Source of the DNA: an uncultured Cellvibrio sp.
GTDB lineage: Bacteria; Pseudomonadota; Gammaproteobacteria; Pseudomonadales; Cellvibrionaceae
Length of the DNA: 40,650 nt
NCBI GenBank assembly: GCA_946481735.1
Contig: CAMLOU010000020.1
Span: forward strand, 1 to 40,650
Reading direction: 5' to 3'
Part shown: one piece after another, positions 26,288-34,496 of the stretch
Layout: each line of letters begins with the position of its first letter
How positions within the stretch are numbered: position 1 is the stretch's first letter
Made by a program: the position numbers and the translations under genes
Notes under the pieces: model-generated
The model's input: the letters and a program-made list of their open reading frames with translations, nothing else
Database searches by the model: none
Told to the model about the DNA's origin: nothing

Positions 26288-26782
26288 ACGCTTTCCTTTA
26301 TATGAAACAACCTGCTCAAAAAACATACCAACCGATAAACTGCCAACTCAGTTTTGAGAACTTAGGCAACAAAGTAAAAGTGTGCAAGCACGAATCACAA
26401 AAAAAATATTACACGGTATTTCATGGCACACTTTTTAACGAAAAAAAACGTGAATTGCATAAGCAGAGTGTGAGCATTATTTTTTAATATATGCCCAATG
26501 TGCTTTTTTACTTTTAACTGATGGGCACTCGCAAAGTGCCAGGTTCTTTTCAAAAATAATTTTTCAATGCGTCAGTGCCTGGATTGAACCTGTTCTACCG
26601 GCACTACCTGCCAGAAATCACACGCTATCAGCGACCGCCGACCAGCCCCCAACAGGGTCCTTTTGACCGTGGGAGTCCGAAATCCGTCAACCGAAAGCCA
26701 AAACCGGCCTTCGTATTGAAAACGTCAATAAACTGTGGGACATTACCGGTTTTCAAGTAAGGCCTGTGATAGATTTGCGCCG

Positions 26783-26833
26783 CAGCCGGGGCACGCAGCC
26801 ATGCGAAGCGCATACCGATAGGTGCCCTGGCTG
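26783..26833 (+). ncRNA. Long stem-loop in the leader of the receiver-protein gene
   Basis: CAGCCGGGGCAC (26783-26794) pairs with GTGCCCTGGCTG (26822-26833) over 12 positions, with one G-U. The 27-base interior contains a second perfect hairpin, ATGCG-AAG-CGCAT (26801-26813). The nested shape is well beyond chance for so short a span. It lies 52 bases upstream of the start codon at 26886, so it may be a structured mRNA leader. It does not fit a riboswitch class I can name. Confidence 0.45.
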
Positions 26834-26851
26834 AATCAAGGTTTAAAAATC

Positions 26852-26870
26852 GCGAGCAAGATAAGCTCGC
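26852..26870 (+). promoter_or_regulatory. Hairpin just upstream of the receiver-protein start
   Basis: GCGAGC (26852-26857) and GCTCGC (26865-26870) form a perfect six-base stem around AAGATAA. The ribosome site AGGA at 26873-26876 follows immediately, so folding could influence translation of the gene starting at 26886. Confidence 0.4.
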
Positions 26871-26885
26871 CCAGGAACCATACCC

Positions 26886-28349
26886 ATGCCGACCAAGCGC
26901 GCCCTGATAGTTGATGACTCCACCACCGCCCAATATCGCCTGAAAAAGATGTTGCGGGCTTATGACCTGCAGATCGATGCCGTGGACTCCGGTGAAGCCG
27001 CCCTGCTCCATCTCGCCTCCCATGTTCCCGACGTTATCTTTATGGATCACCTGATGCCGGGGATGGATGGCTTCCGCGCACTACAAATCATCAAGTCTCA
27101 CCCTGAGACGGCGATGGTGCCGGTCATCATGTATACCTCCAAAAGCGGTGATGTATATACCGGCCAGGCCCGTGCATTGGGCGCCCTTGATGTCATCAGC
27201 AAAGACACCATCAATGCGACCGACCTGTCGAAGGTAATGGAAGGCATTCATATCTATCCGCTCAAGAAGGTCCAGGAGACAGCAGCAGAGCCTGAAGAGG
27301 TGATGTTGCCGGATGATGGCATCAATCCCCAACTGGATATCAGCGACCTGCCGCCGGTGGAAGCAGTAGCCACGCCTGCACCACGGACCGAAGGCCCCGC
27401 CAGCGATAACTCCCGCCGCATTGAGTTGCGTATCTCCCAACTTGAACACGCCATTGATGACAGCCGCCGGGTCATTACGGCGCGTCTGGTGCGGGAAATC
27501 CAGAAACTGCGCTACAACATCAGCCGCGAGTTAACCGAGCACGTGGTACCCGCAGAAACCGCCAGAAAGGCCGATACGCCGGCCGCCGAAGAGCTGCCAC
27601 CGGTACCGCCCGCTCAACCGCCGCGCCAGGGTTGGTTCCTGCCCTTTGCCACACTGGCGGTGGTACTGATCGTCGGCGGCTTCTCAATTAATTACTTCAA
27701 CAAATTGAACGAACGCTTGAGTGCGCTCAGCGAACAGCAGGCCGAGCAACGCAGCCACCTGAATGACATCACCAATAAGCTCGTAGAGCTGCACACCTCA
27801 TTGGAGATGCAAAGCAACATGCAAACTCAACTCGGGGTTGTTAACAGTGGCCGCGTCGTAAAGAACAATATGTTGAACGATATGGTATGGGCTTTTAACC
27901 AAAGCGGTGTAATGCCATTTAACCCGGACATCATGGACCCGGGCACCATCCAGCGCCTGAACGAATTTGTGCACCGTATAAGTCAACAGGGTTTTAAAGG
28001 CGCCGTGTGGGTCAACCTGAGTGCTGGCGATTTCTGCGTGGTAACAGACAGCGCCGGCCGTGCGCAACTACCGGGTAAAGATGCCCGCATGTCGGACTGC
28101 ATGCTGCTGAGCGAGCTTTACACTATTGAAAATTTGATGGAAGAAGTCGTGGAAGAAATTGATTCCAATCTGGTCGCCATCAACAGTGTCAGCCGCGGCG
28201 ATATTAATGTCATCGTCAGCCGCATGGATGATCAACTCCTCAACTACCCAGCCCGCCAACCGCAAACTCTGGCAAGTGAGTGGAATCGCGTAGCACAAAA
28301 TAATAATCGCTTGACGATTGAACTGAGTGATGTGGACAGTTTGCAATAG
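26886..28349 (+). CDS. Receiver domain fused to a membrane anchor and periplasmic domain
   Basis: The product is 487 residues. Residues 1-125 are a CheY-like receiver with all key residues: acidic pair D10/D11, phospho-acceptor D54, T84 and K106. A Pro-rich linker and a helical segment (about 178-220) follow. One membrane helix lies at about 250-268 (…FATLAVVLIVGGFSINYF…), then a coiled coil (about 270-310) and an unassigned C-terminal domain of about 170 residues. The receiver would be cytoplasmic and the C-terminus periplasmic, which is unusual for a receiver protein. AGGA lies nine bases before the start. No histidine kinase is adjacent. It may relay a phosphorylation signal to an envelope partner; I cannot name that partner. 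Confidence 0.8.
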   Translation: MPTKRALIVDDSTTAQYRLKKMLRAYDLQIDAVDSGEAALLHLASHVPDVIFMDHLMPGMDGFRALQIIKSHPETAMVPVIMYTSKSGDVYTGQARALGALDVISKDTINATDLSKVMEGIHIYPLKKVQETAAEPEEVMLPDDGINPQLDISDLPPVEAVATPAPRTEGPASDNSRRIELRISQLEHAIDDSRRVITARLVREIQKLRYNISRELTEHVVPAETARKADTPAAEELPPVPPAQPPRQGWFLPFATLAVVLIVGGFSINYFNKLNERLSALSEQQAEQRSHLNDITNKLVELHTSLEMQSNMQTQLGVVNSGRVVKNNMLNDMVWAFNQSGVMPFNPDIMDPGTIQRLNEFVHRISQQGFKGAVWVNLSAGDFCVVTDSAGRAQLPGKDARMSDCMLLSELYTIENLMEEVVEEIDSNLVAINSVSRGDINVIVSRMDDQLLNYPARQPQTLASEWNRVAQNNNRLTIELSDVDSLQ

Positions 28350-28393
28350 TTATTTTTTTATTGATGAATCATTAGCACAATGGGAGTTTGGCG

Positions 28394-28484
28394 TTAGGCC
28401 TGTTGTTTCGAAACCCTCAATTCAGGGATGAATTGAGGGAGCTACAGGGAAGTATTTACCGCGTTTTCGAAACGACAGGCCTAA
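28394..28484. repeat. Nested 91-bp inverted repeat between convergent genes
   Basis: The outer arms, 28394-28413 and 28465-28484, are 20-base complements with one mismatch that is G-U in RNA (TTAGGCCTG… with …CAGGCCTAA). Inside, CCCTCAATTC (28414-28423) and GAATTGAGGG (28430-28439) are a perfect 10-base stem with a six-base loop. It sits between the stop of the receiver gene (28349) and the stop of the pectate lyase gene (28518), where a bidirectional terminator is expected, but it lacks T-runs. It resembles a REP- or MITE-like palindromic unit. Confidence 0.75.
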
Positions 28485-28517
28485 TGACAAACGGACTACG
28501 AAGTACAGCGTTTATTT

Positions 28518-29900
28518 TCAGGGGCTAACATTCGGCTGATCCGAACCGGTGTAGCCATCCATATTCAACCGTGTTGCACCGATCAGCGTAATGTCTGACG
28601 GTTTAACGTCGCAATTCTCCGTTTCAAATTCCACACCTAATGCCGACGTAGAACCCTGCCCTTTCACCACGCCGCGATATACCTGACAGGCTTTTACCTT
28701 GTGTGAGGACGAGTGATAAATCGTCAGGTTGCGCAGCACCGCCACATCACCAAAGTTTTTGTTAATCCCCACAATGGTATCAACATCGTTGGTGCGGACA
28801 TTTTCGATGGTGACGTAACGCGGCCCGCCATTGCCGGTGCAGTCACCGCAGGAGCGATATAACTTGCCCGCATTTTCGGCAACAAAATTGGAGATATGCA
28901 CAGCACCGCGACCATTGTGCTGAAACACCTTGTCATCACCCTGGAAGGCGCCACCGCAGTTAATGCGCATCACGGTTCCCGCCGGGCCGCGTGCAGTTGC
29001 CGCGTCTTCGCCGATGTCTTCCCACCAGACATTTTCGATCGTGCAGCTGCCTTCGCAATGGATGCCATCAGACGCGAGGTTGCCGATGACCACATTGCGA
29101 ATCACGGCATCGTGCTGCAAGCGGAACAACGGCGGCTGACCTTCAGACTGGCTGCCGCCGGACAAGTTATAGCGTCGGTTATTGCCATCAAATACTTCAC
29201 CCACACCCAGTTCAACGGTGGCCGACAACTGCACAGTTTCTGCGGGGTTCGGTCGCGCCGGGCAATTAGCGATGGGTGTGCTGGATGCAGAGGACGCACT
29301 CGATGAAACTACCGATGAACTGCTGCTGGATGGGGTTATCGAGGAACTGACACTGCTGGATGAACTGACTGCACTTGATGCACTGCTGGCAATTACACTG
29401 CTGGAGCTGGCGGATGAATAACTGCCGCCACAGGTTCCGGCACTGGCATTACCGATGACCGTCAGCGAATCGATATTGGCAATTGCTTGCGAACCCGTCG
29501 CCTGCAACCGCAGGGTATTATTGCCCGCGTGAAGGTTCACATTTTTACCCGCAGTTCCCCAAGTCAACAGCGAGGCGGTTCGAGGGAAAGATAAACTTCC
29601 CGACGATCCATTGACGACCAACGCTGAACTGGTTGAGCCGGTATTGGCATAGCGAAAGTTCACCCGATAGGTTCCGCTCGCTGGCACCTGGATATCATAA
29701 AGAATGCCGCTGCCACCACTGTTATTGAGGTCAACATAGCCACTGCCGGTGTAACCAGTATTACTTGAACTGATCACACCATCGTAACTGCAAAAGCCCG
29801 GATTGTTTTCCTGGATAGTGACATCGGCACAAACAACAGCGGATGCCAGACTGCACGCGAACAACAATGCGCGTTGATTGATTTTATTATTGCTCACCAT
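28518..29900 (-). CDS. Secreted family PL3 pectate lyase with CBM35-like module
   Basis: The product is 460 residues. A signal peptide ends near …SAVVCA-DV… (about residue 25). Residues about 26-150 are a carbohydrate-binding module of the CBM6/CBM35 type (…GYTGSGYVDLNNSGGSGILYD…), then a poly-Ser linker (about 155-212), then a PL3 pectate lyase domain (about 215-455) with the signature …DGIHCEGSCTIENVWWEDIG…. PL3 enzymes cut polygalacturonate by calcium-dependent beta-elimination. The poly-Ser linker is a hallmark of Cellvibrio/Saccharophagus plant-wall enzymes. AGGAG lies six bases before the start. The 268-base upstream gap shows no operator I can name. Confidence 0.93.
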   Translation of the reverse strand: MVSNNKINQRALLFACSLASAVVCADVTIQENNPGFCSYDGVISSSNTGYTGSGYVDLNNSGGSGILYDIQVPASGTYRVNFRYANTGSTSSALVVNGSSGSLSFPRTASLLTWGTAGKNVNLHAGNNTLRLQATGSQAIANIDSLTVIGNASAGTCGGSYSSASSSSVIASSASSAVSSSSSVSSSITPSSSSSSVVSSSASSASSTPIANCPARPNPAETVQLSATVELGVGEVFDGNNRRYNLSGGSQSEGQPPLFRLQHDAVIRNVVIGNLASDGIHCEGSCTIENVWWEDIGEDAATARGPAGTVMRINCGGAFQGDDKVFQHNGRGAVHISNFVAENAGKLYRSCGDCTGNGGPRYVTIENVRTNDVDTIVGINKNFGDVAVLRNLTIYHSSSHKVKACQVYRGVVKGQGSTSALGVEFETENCDVKPSDITLIGATRLNMDGYTGSDQPNVSP

Positions 29901-30168
29901 ATATCTCTCCTAAACTGAACCGTTATTGTTATGTCAGCTTTATTATTCATTGTGTTTTTACAGCCGCCACAGGTTGAATAAAAAACTGACGGCACGACGA
30001 CAGTAATTGTGTGGTGAGAAACTTGTCAATTGGCTTGTCAATGCCATGTTGGATTATTGTGATAAGACGCATACCTCAAGCCATAGCCGAGGGAATAAAA
30101 CGGGCGGTTAATAGCCGCATGAAATGTCAGGTACTTTTTTAATTTCCGTTAATTACCGGAGAACCTTT

Positions 30169-30858
30169 ATGCCAGCACTGACCGCCTGGTTAAATGCACT
30201 GATACCCCTGTGCGCCGTTTTAGGCGCCTATGGGCTGGCGATATATCAAGGCTACGAGGTTATCTGCAATCCGTTCTGGAGTGGTTGCACGTCGATCAGC
30301 CGTGCCGCCCGGTATGGCGATGCGTTATTTTTATTTCGCGGGTTGATGCTGCCGTTAAGCAGCCTGTTGGTTATTTACTGGATTTTTCATTATCGCTGGT
30401 TAAACGCCTGGATCGGGCACCGCCGTCAGCACACGTTTATTTTGTTGATCGGGGTTGTATCTGCTATCGCGCTGACGCTTTACGCCAACTTCCTGGGTAG
30501 CGATGGCCACATCTATCGTTTTATGCGCCGCACCGGTGTCACTTTTTATTTTGGCCTGGCGATGCTCGCGCAACTCCTGAGCGTTTACTCAGTCATTAAA
30601 TACCGCGAGCAACAGCCGACAGGATTAGTGCAATTGCTGCACTGGCAACTGTTCGTAATTGTGATTCAATGGATCATTGGCTTGCTGTCATTAGCAGTCA
30701 CTATTCTCCAGCCGGATTTCAAGGATCAGGCGAATAATGTGCTCGAATGGAATTTTGCCCTGGCGATGACCGCCTTTTATGCGCTGAGTGGCATTATCTG
30801 GCAAAAATTCTGGCGTGATGAGAGGATAGCCGGAAGGCCATCAGATGATGTTAGTTAA
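30169..30858 (+). CDS. Integral membrane protein with about six helices
   Basis: The product is 229 residues from the ATG at 30169, which has GGAG seven bases upstream; the in-frame ATG at 30124 lacks a site. About six hydrophobic segments are visible, starting with …LNALIPLCAVLGAYGLAIY… and ending with …FALAMTAFYALSGIIW…. The first loop has two Cys (…EVICNPFWSGCTSISRAA…), which may form a disulfide. The general layout recalls Frag1/DRAM/Sfk1-type proteins, but this is a weak resemblance. Function is unknown. Its 3' end overlaps the convergent glutaredoxin gene by eight bases. Confidence 0.75.
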   Translation: MPALTAWLNALIPLCAVLGAYGLAIYQGYEVICNPFWSGCTSISRAARYGDALFLFRGLMLPLSSLLVIYWIFHYRWLNAWIGHRRQHTFILLIGVVSAIALTLYANFLGSDGHIYRFMRRTGVTFYFGLAMLAQLLSVYSVIKYREQQPTGLVQLLHWQLFVIVIQWIIGLLSLAVTILQPDFKDQANNVLEWNFALAMTAFYALSGIIWQKFWRDERIAGRPSDDVS

Positions 30859-31192
30859 CCTTGCTCATGGCCTGCTGAATTGCACTGGGGTTATAACCGC
30901 GAATCACTTCGCCATTAACGACCAATAACGGAACACCCTTACCGTTTAACTGATCGTATTGTTCGCGACCTTCGCGCGATTTTTCAATATCGTATTCAGT
31001 GAAAGGAATATTATTGTCAGTAAAATATTTACGCGTCTTCGCGCAATACCCACACCAGTCGGTTGCATATAGCACCACTTGTTGAGCGTGGGCAGCACTG
31101 ATTTGTGCCGGGACCTGCGCATCTGCTGTAAATTTTTTCCAGTTAAATGCGACGGCCAACAGCACCAGGAAGCCGATCAATAGTTTGTTCAT
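30851..31192 (-). CDS. Membrane-anchored glutaredoxin-like protein
   Basis: The product is 113 residues. An N-terminal hydrophobic helix (about 3-16) serves as signal anchor. A glutaredoxin fold follows, with the dithiol centre C47-G-Y-C50 in …ATDWCGYCAKT…, the cis-Pro segment …GKGVPLLVVNG… and a C-terminal …GYNPSAIQQAM… helix. It would act as a thiol-disulfide reductase at the membrane, probably on the periplasmic side. AGGAG lies eight bases before the start. It may form a small unit with the downstream-facing GNAT gene at 31249-31536, 56 bases upstream. Confidence 0.87.
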   Translation of the reverse strand: MNKLLIGFLVLLAVAFNWKKFTADAQVPAQISAAHAQQVVLYATDWCGYCAKTRKYFTDNNIPFTEYDIEKSREGREQYDQLNGKGVPLLVVNGEVIRGYNPSAIQQAMSKVN

Positions 31193-31248
31193 GGTCGGCG
31201 CTCCTGTGATAAGTAGATGCGTGCCGCCGCTGAGTATGCATCTACTGA

Positions 31249-31536
31249 TTATTTATTGTGATCCGACGGTTTCAAAAATCGGGCAACGTACCAGCAACTG
31301 GCCTGGATGCCAAAGCCCTCTGCCCTTGCCCAGGCTAAACCTTCGCGCACCAATTTTTCTGCTATACCCTTGCCGCGAAATTCCGGTGGAACCCAGGTGT
31401 GGGTAAAGTCGATCATCGGCTGGGTATTGCGCTCAAAGAGGCGGTATTGCAGTACGGCCTCGCTGTCGCCGGTGGTTAAACTGAAGCGATTCTGCTCCGG
31501 TTGATGCTGCACTGTCAAATTCGCTGGTTCGTTCAT
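31249..31536 (-). CDS. Small GNAT-fold N-acetyltransferase (YjdJ-like)
   Basis: The product is 95 residues, the size of the small GNAT_acetyltr_2/YjdJ group. The acetyl-CoA binding loop is RGKGIA (54-59) in …PPEFRGKGIAEKLVREGL…, preceded by the family-typical …IDFTHTWVP… strand. The substrate is unknown. A very strong AGGAGGT site precedes the ATG. It shares strand with the glutaredoxin gene and could be co-transcribed with it. Confidence 0.87.
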   Translation of the reverse strand: MNEPANLTVQHQPEQNRFSLTTGDSEAVLQYRLFERNTQPMIDFTHTWVPPEFRGKGIAEKLVREGLAWARAEGFGIQASCWYVARFLKPSDHNK

Positions 31537-31584
31537 AGGACCTCCTGCCGTTCGGTGATTTCTCTCTGAGACAACAGAACCGGC

Positions 31585-34458
31585 TTATTGCACCGTCTCG
31601 GATAAATCGAACACCACCGTCCGACTGGTGCAGGCTTTCTCGCGGCTGCAATCGATCTCGGCATTCACCAGTATCCGATCATTGCTGACCTTCAGGTGCT
31701 CAACCAGAAATTGCTTGACGATGACACTGCGCTCCACCGCCAAACGACGCAGGTCTTCGTCGGTTACCGGAAAGGTAGTTAGCCAGGCGGCGTATTGCTC
31801 ATCCACTGACAAATTCTCGTCATGAGGTATATCCAGCCGGCGGTATTGTGCGGTGATTTGTTTTTGCCACGCCGGCGTTTTCTTTTTGATATCGTCGTTG
31901 GTCAAACCTTCCGCCAGGAGTATTGTCTTGGCCTGGGCGGCGCGCAAACCGCGCGTATCGGTCACCACATCATATTGCCCGCGCGCTTCCAGGCGCAACT
32001 GGGGACGCTTGCTCAAAGCCTCTTCCAGCAGGGTTAATTTGCGCGTGGCATTGGATAACAATTGCGTTGAACCGGAGTTGAATTTGATCTCTCCCAGGTC
32101 TTCGTCTGCGCCGACAAGATTGGCCAGCAGATTAAACGGCGCGGTGACAATCTTCATCAAGGTGTTACGCACGGCGGCCCAAATAACTTTACTGATATCA
32201 AAGCTGGGATCGTCCGGCCGCCCGCTGATGCCGACATCCAAGGTAGCTACGCCGTTTTCATCGGTCAGGAGCGCAAGCGCAAGGCGTAATGGAATATCCA
32301 TTGCGCTGGCGCTGCGCACCCGTTCGCCCAATTGCAATTGATCCATCACAATATGGTTGTCACCGACAATGCGACCGTCAGCCAAACGGTAATGCAGGTT
32401 AGCGGTCAACAACCCACGATCAATTCGCCACCCGGCGTAGGTACTTGAGTAGGTACTGAATCCACCGAGATCCATATTTTCAAAATTCAGCGTCGCGTCC
32501 AGTTTGGGTTGCGCAAGAAAAGGTTGGGTCTTGCCGTTGAGGGTAACCGGCGCGTAGCCATCCACATCACCCTTGAAGTGAAACGTGGCCAGCTTTTGGG
32601 TATCGGATGTCAAACCGGTTAACTCCCCCGTGAAATGTTGCACGGCTGCGGTAAAATCCGGCGTAAGGGATTCATCATGGAAACGAAAGGATGCATTGTT
32701 CAGTGCAAATTTTTGCAGGGTAAATTGCCAGGGCGTTGCCGATCCACCTGCATTAACGGCGGCTGTTTCTGCTGGCGCTTTTTCGGCTTCTTTTTCGGTA
32801 TCAGGAAACAAGGTTTGCAGATTGGTCGTGCCTTCTTTGGTGATAACAAAACGACTGTCAAATCCATTCAGGGTGACCAGCGGTAATTCAATGTGCTGTT
32901 GATCAAGGTCAACGCGCGTATCTTGCCAGGCAAGCTCTTCCCAGCGTATCAATTCATCCGGCGATGCCAGGAGCCGCAATCCAAACCCGGTAACTGTACC
33001 GGCGGAGATCAAGCCTACTGGTGCAGCATCGCGCAAGGTTAGTTGGGTTTGCACATTTAAATCGCCCCCAAGAATTTCGGCGTTGAGGTATGGTTGCAAT
33101 AACGGGTTTACCCATGTGAGTGGCAGGTTACGCAAATCTGTATCCATACTGCCATCAAGGGTCAAGGGATTAATCTCACCCGCACTCGTTACGGTTGTTT
33201 GCGCATCAATCGTGGCAGCCAGACGAAATGGCGCCGCGGTTTCACCGCTCGTGCGAAGGTCCGTGAGATGCAATTCGAGGGGCGCGATGGTGAAGCTATG
33301 CTGGTTTAACTCTGCCAACTGCCACTCCACAGCACCGGTTATCTGAATGGCCTTGATGTCAGCGTTCCATGCGGCGCCGTCATCACTTTTTGCTGCGCTC
33401 GCTGAGGCATTCGCCGGCAGGGTCGGCGTCAACATCTGCACCAGACCGATCTGATCCGCTTCACTCCAGCTGGCAATGGACAGCCCATTAAGCGAAACCT
33501 GTTCTATTTCTATTAACTGTGTCTGACTCGCCACGCGCAGGTTGTCGAGCGACAACTGTGAAAATCCCAAGCGACTGGTTTTTTCACTGGAGCGGCTGCG
33601 CAGATCCAATCGGTTAAACGCCAAACGACTATCGGTTAATGACCAGGATAGTGCCGATTGCCAATCCACCGCATAGGTGCCAGTGAAATCCAGCAGGCCC
33701 TCACGCAAGGTAAACGGTAAATAGGGTTTGAAATATTGCCAGGCGGGTTGCAGGGAAATATTTTTTAAACTCAACTGGCCGTCACTGTTGCCGCGTTTAA
33801 CCGACACATTACCTTGCCACACCAACTCACCGCCGCTACTGCGGGCGCGCAAATAATAGGGCTGCCCGGCTTCCTTAACGGTTGAAAAATCCTGCAAGAC
33901 AAATTCAAGATCATCCACGCTGGTGCGGAAAACGTCTTCACGACTTGCGTCGGAAAATTCCAGCGACTGAATACCGAGTGTAATGCGATGAATAACCAAA
34001 GGCGGAATATTGGCCGGCGCCGTTGTTTCCGTTTCCTGTTGCGGCTGCCTGGCCTGATGCTCAAGGATATCGGCAAAATTCCATTGACTCGCTGATGATT
34101 TACTGACAGCCACCTTCACCCGAGTGAGTTCGACAGCATCCAGCGTCGGCGTAAAACGCAGCAGCGTTTGCAGTAATGAAGGATTCACCTGAATTTTTTG
34201 CGCCGCCCAGAACATGCTGTTATCCGGGTTGCGATCCTTGGGATGGTGCAGCGTTATGGCCAGCGTGAAGGGATTGAAACTGATGAGGTTGTAAGACAGG
34301 ACGCGTCCGGTTTGCTGTTGATATACCGCCGCCCCGGCCCAGTTCAATAGCGGCGTCACAATAAGAATGCTGATCGCCAGATAGATAACATACGCCTGCC
34401 ACAACAGGCGCATTATCTTATGCCCGAAAATCTTTACCAGCCGCTGATGGACGGACAC
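31585..34458 (-). CDS. DUF748 / AsmA-like envelope protein
   Basis: The product is 957 residues if translation starts at GTG 34458, nine bases after AAGGAG; an in-frame ATG at 34521 lies inside rimO without a clear site. One N-terminal membrane helix (about 20-40, …YVIYLAISILIVTPLLNWAG…) is followed by a long beta-rich periplasmic region of the DUF748 type (…NWAGAAVYQQQTGRVLSYNL…), and a C-terminal OmpA-like piece (…LGEIKFNSGSTQLLSNATRK…). AsmA/DUF748 proteins are proposed to move or shape lipids between the membranes. The gene begins 38 bases after rimO and may be read from the same transcript. Confidence 0.85.
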   Translation of the reverse strand: MSVHQRLVKIFGHKIMRLLWQAYVIYLAISILIVTPLLNWAGAAVYQQQTGRVLSYNLISFNPFTLAITLHHPKDRNPDNSMFWAAQKIQVNPSLLQTLLRFTPTLDAVELTRVKVAVSKSSASQWNFADILEHQARQPQQETETTAPANIPPLVIHRITLGIQSLEFSDASREDVFRTSVDDLEFVLQDFSTVKEAGQPYYLRARSSGGELVWQGNVSVKRGNSDGQLSLKNISLQPAWQYFKPYLPFTLREGLLDFTGTYAVDWQSALSWSLTDSRLAFNRLDLRSRSSEKTSRLGFSQLSLDNLRVASQTQLIEIEQVSLNGLSIASWSEADQIGLVQMLTPTLPANASASAAKSDDGAAWNADIKAIQITGAVEWQLAELNQHSFTIAPLELHLTDLRTSGETAAPFRLAATIDAQTTVTSAGEINPLTLDGSMDTDLRNLPLTWVNPLLQPYLNAEILGGDLNVQTQLTLRDAAPVGLISAGTVTGFGLRLLASPDELIRWEELAWQDTRVDLDQQHIELPLVTLNGFDSRFVITKEGTTNLQTLFPDTEKEAEKAPAETAAVNAGGSATPWQFTLQKFALNNASFRFHDESLTPDFTAAVQHFTGELTGLTSDTQKLATFHFKGDVDGYAPVTLNGKTQPFLAQPKLDATLNFENMDLGGFSTYSSTYAGWRIDRGLLTANLHYRLADGRIVGDNHIVMDQLQLGERVRSASAMDIPLRLALALLTDENGVATLDVGISGRPDDPSFDISKVIWAAVRNTLMKIVTAPFNLLANLVGADEDLGEIKFNSGSTQLLSNATRKLTLLEEALSKRPQLRLEARGQYDVVTDTRGLRAAQAKTILLAEGLTNDDIKKKTPAWQKQITAQYRRLDIPHDENLSVDEQYAAWLTTFPVTDEDLRRLAVERSVIVKQFLVEHLKVSNDRILVNAEIDCSREKACTSRTVVFDLSETVQ

Positions 34459-34496
34459 GTCTTGTTTCTCCTTGTAGACCAGGTTTGTATGTCCCG

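Larger units (their letters stand above)
26288..26885. other. Non-coding region between the EBP and receiver-protein genes
   Basis: These 598 bases separate divergent genes. The left part (about 26380-26570) is very AT-rich and carries a perfect inverted repeat GGCACT/AGTGCC (26524-26540, loop CGCAA), plus a further AGTGCC at 26574. The right part is GC-richer and structured (separate entries). Frames here are short and lack ribosome sites, so I see no gene. Promoters for both flanking genes should lie here, but I found no convincing -35/-10 or sigma-54 pair. Confidence 0.6.

Noticed and set aside
26740..26835. A cyclic-di-GMP (GEMM-type) riboswitch before the receiver gene
   Set aside because: There are nested stems, but I could not place the conserved GEMM core or the tetraloop/receptor, so I report only a structured leader.
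26628..27050. Minus-strand ORF of 140 codons across the intergenic region and the receiver gene start
   Set aside because: It overlaps the conserved receiver domain antisense and the structured leader, and lacks a ribosome site.
28393..28485. Integron attC site, because of GTTAGGC and GCCTAAT at the ends of the palindrome
   Set aside because: An attC site runs from RYYYAAC to GTTRRRY; here the order is reversed on both strands, and the arms continue as one long perfect stem instead of showing attC bulges. No integrase or cassette is nearby.
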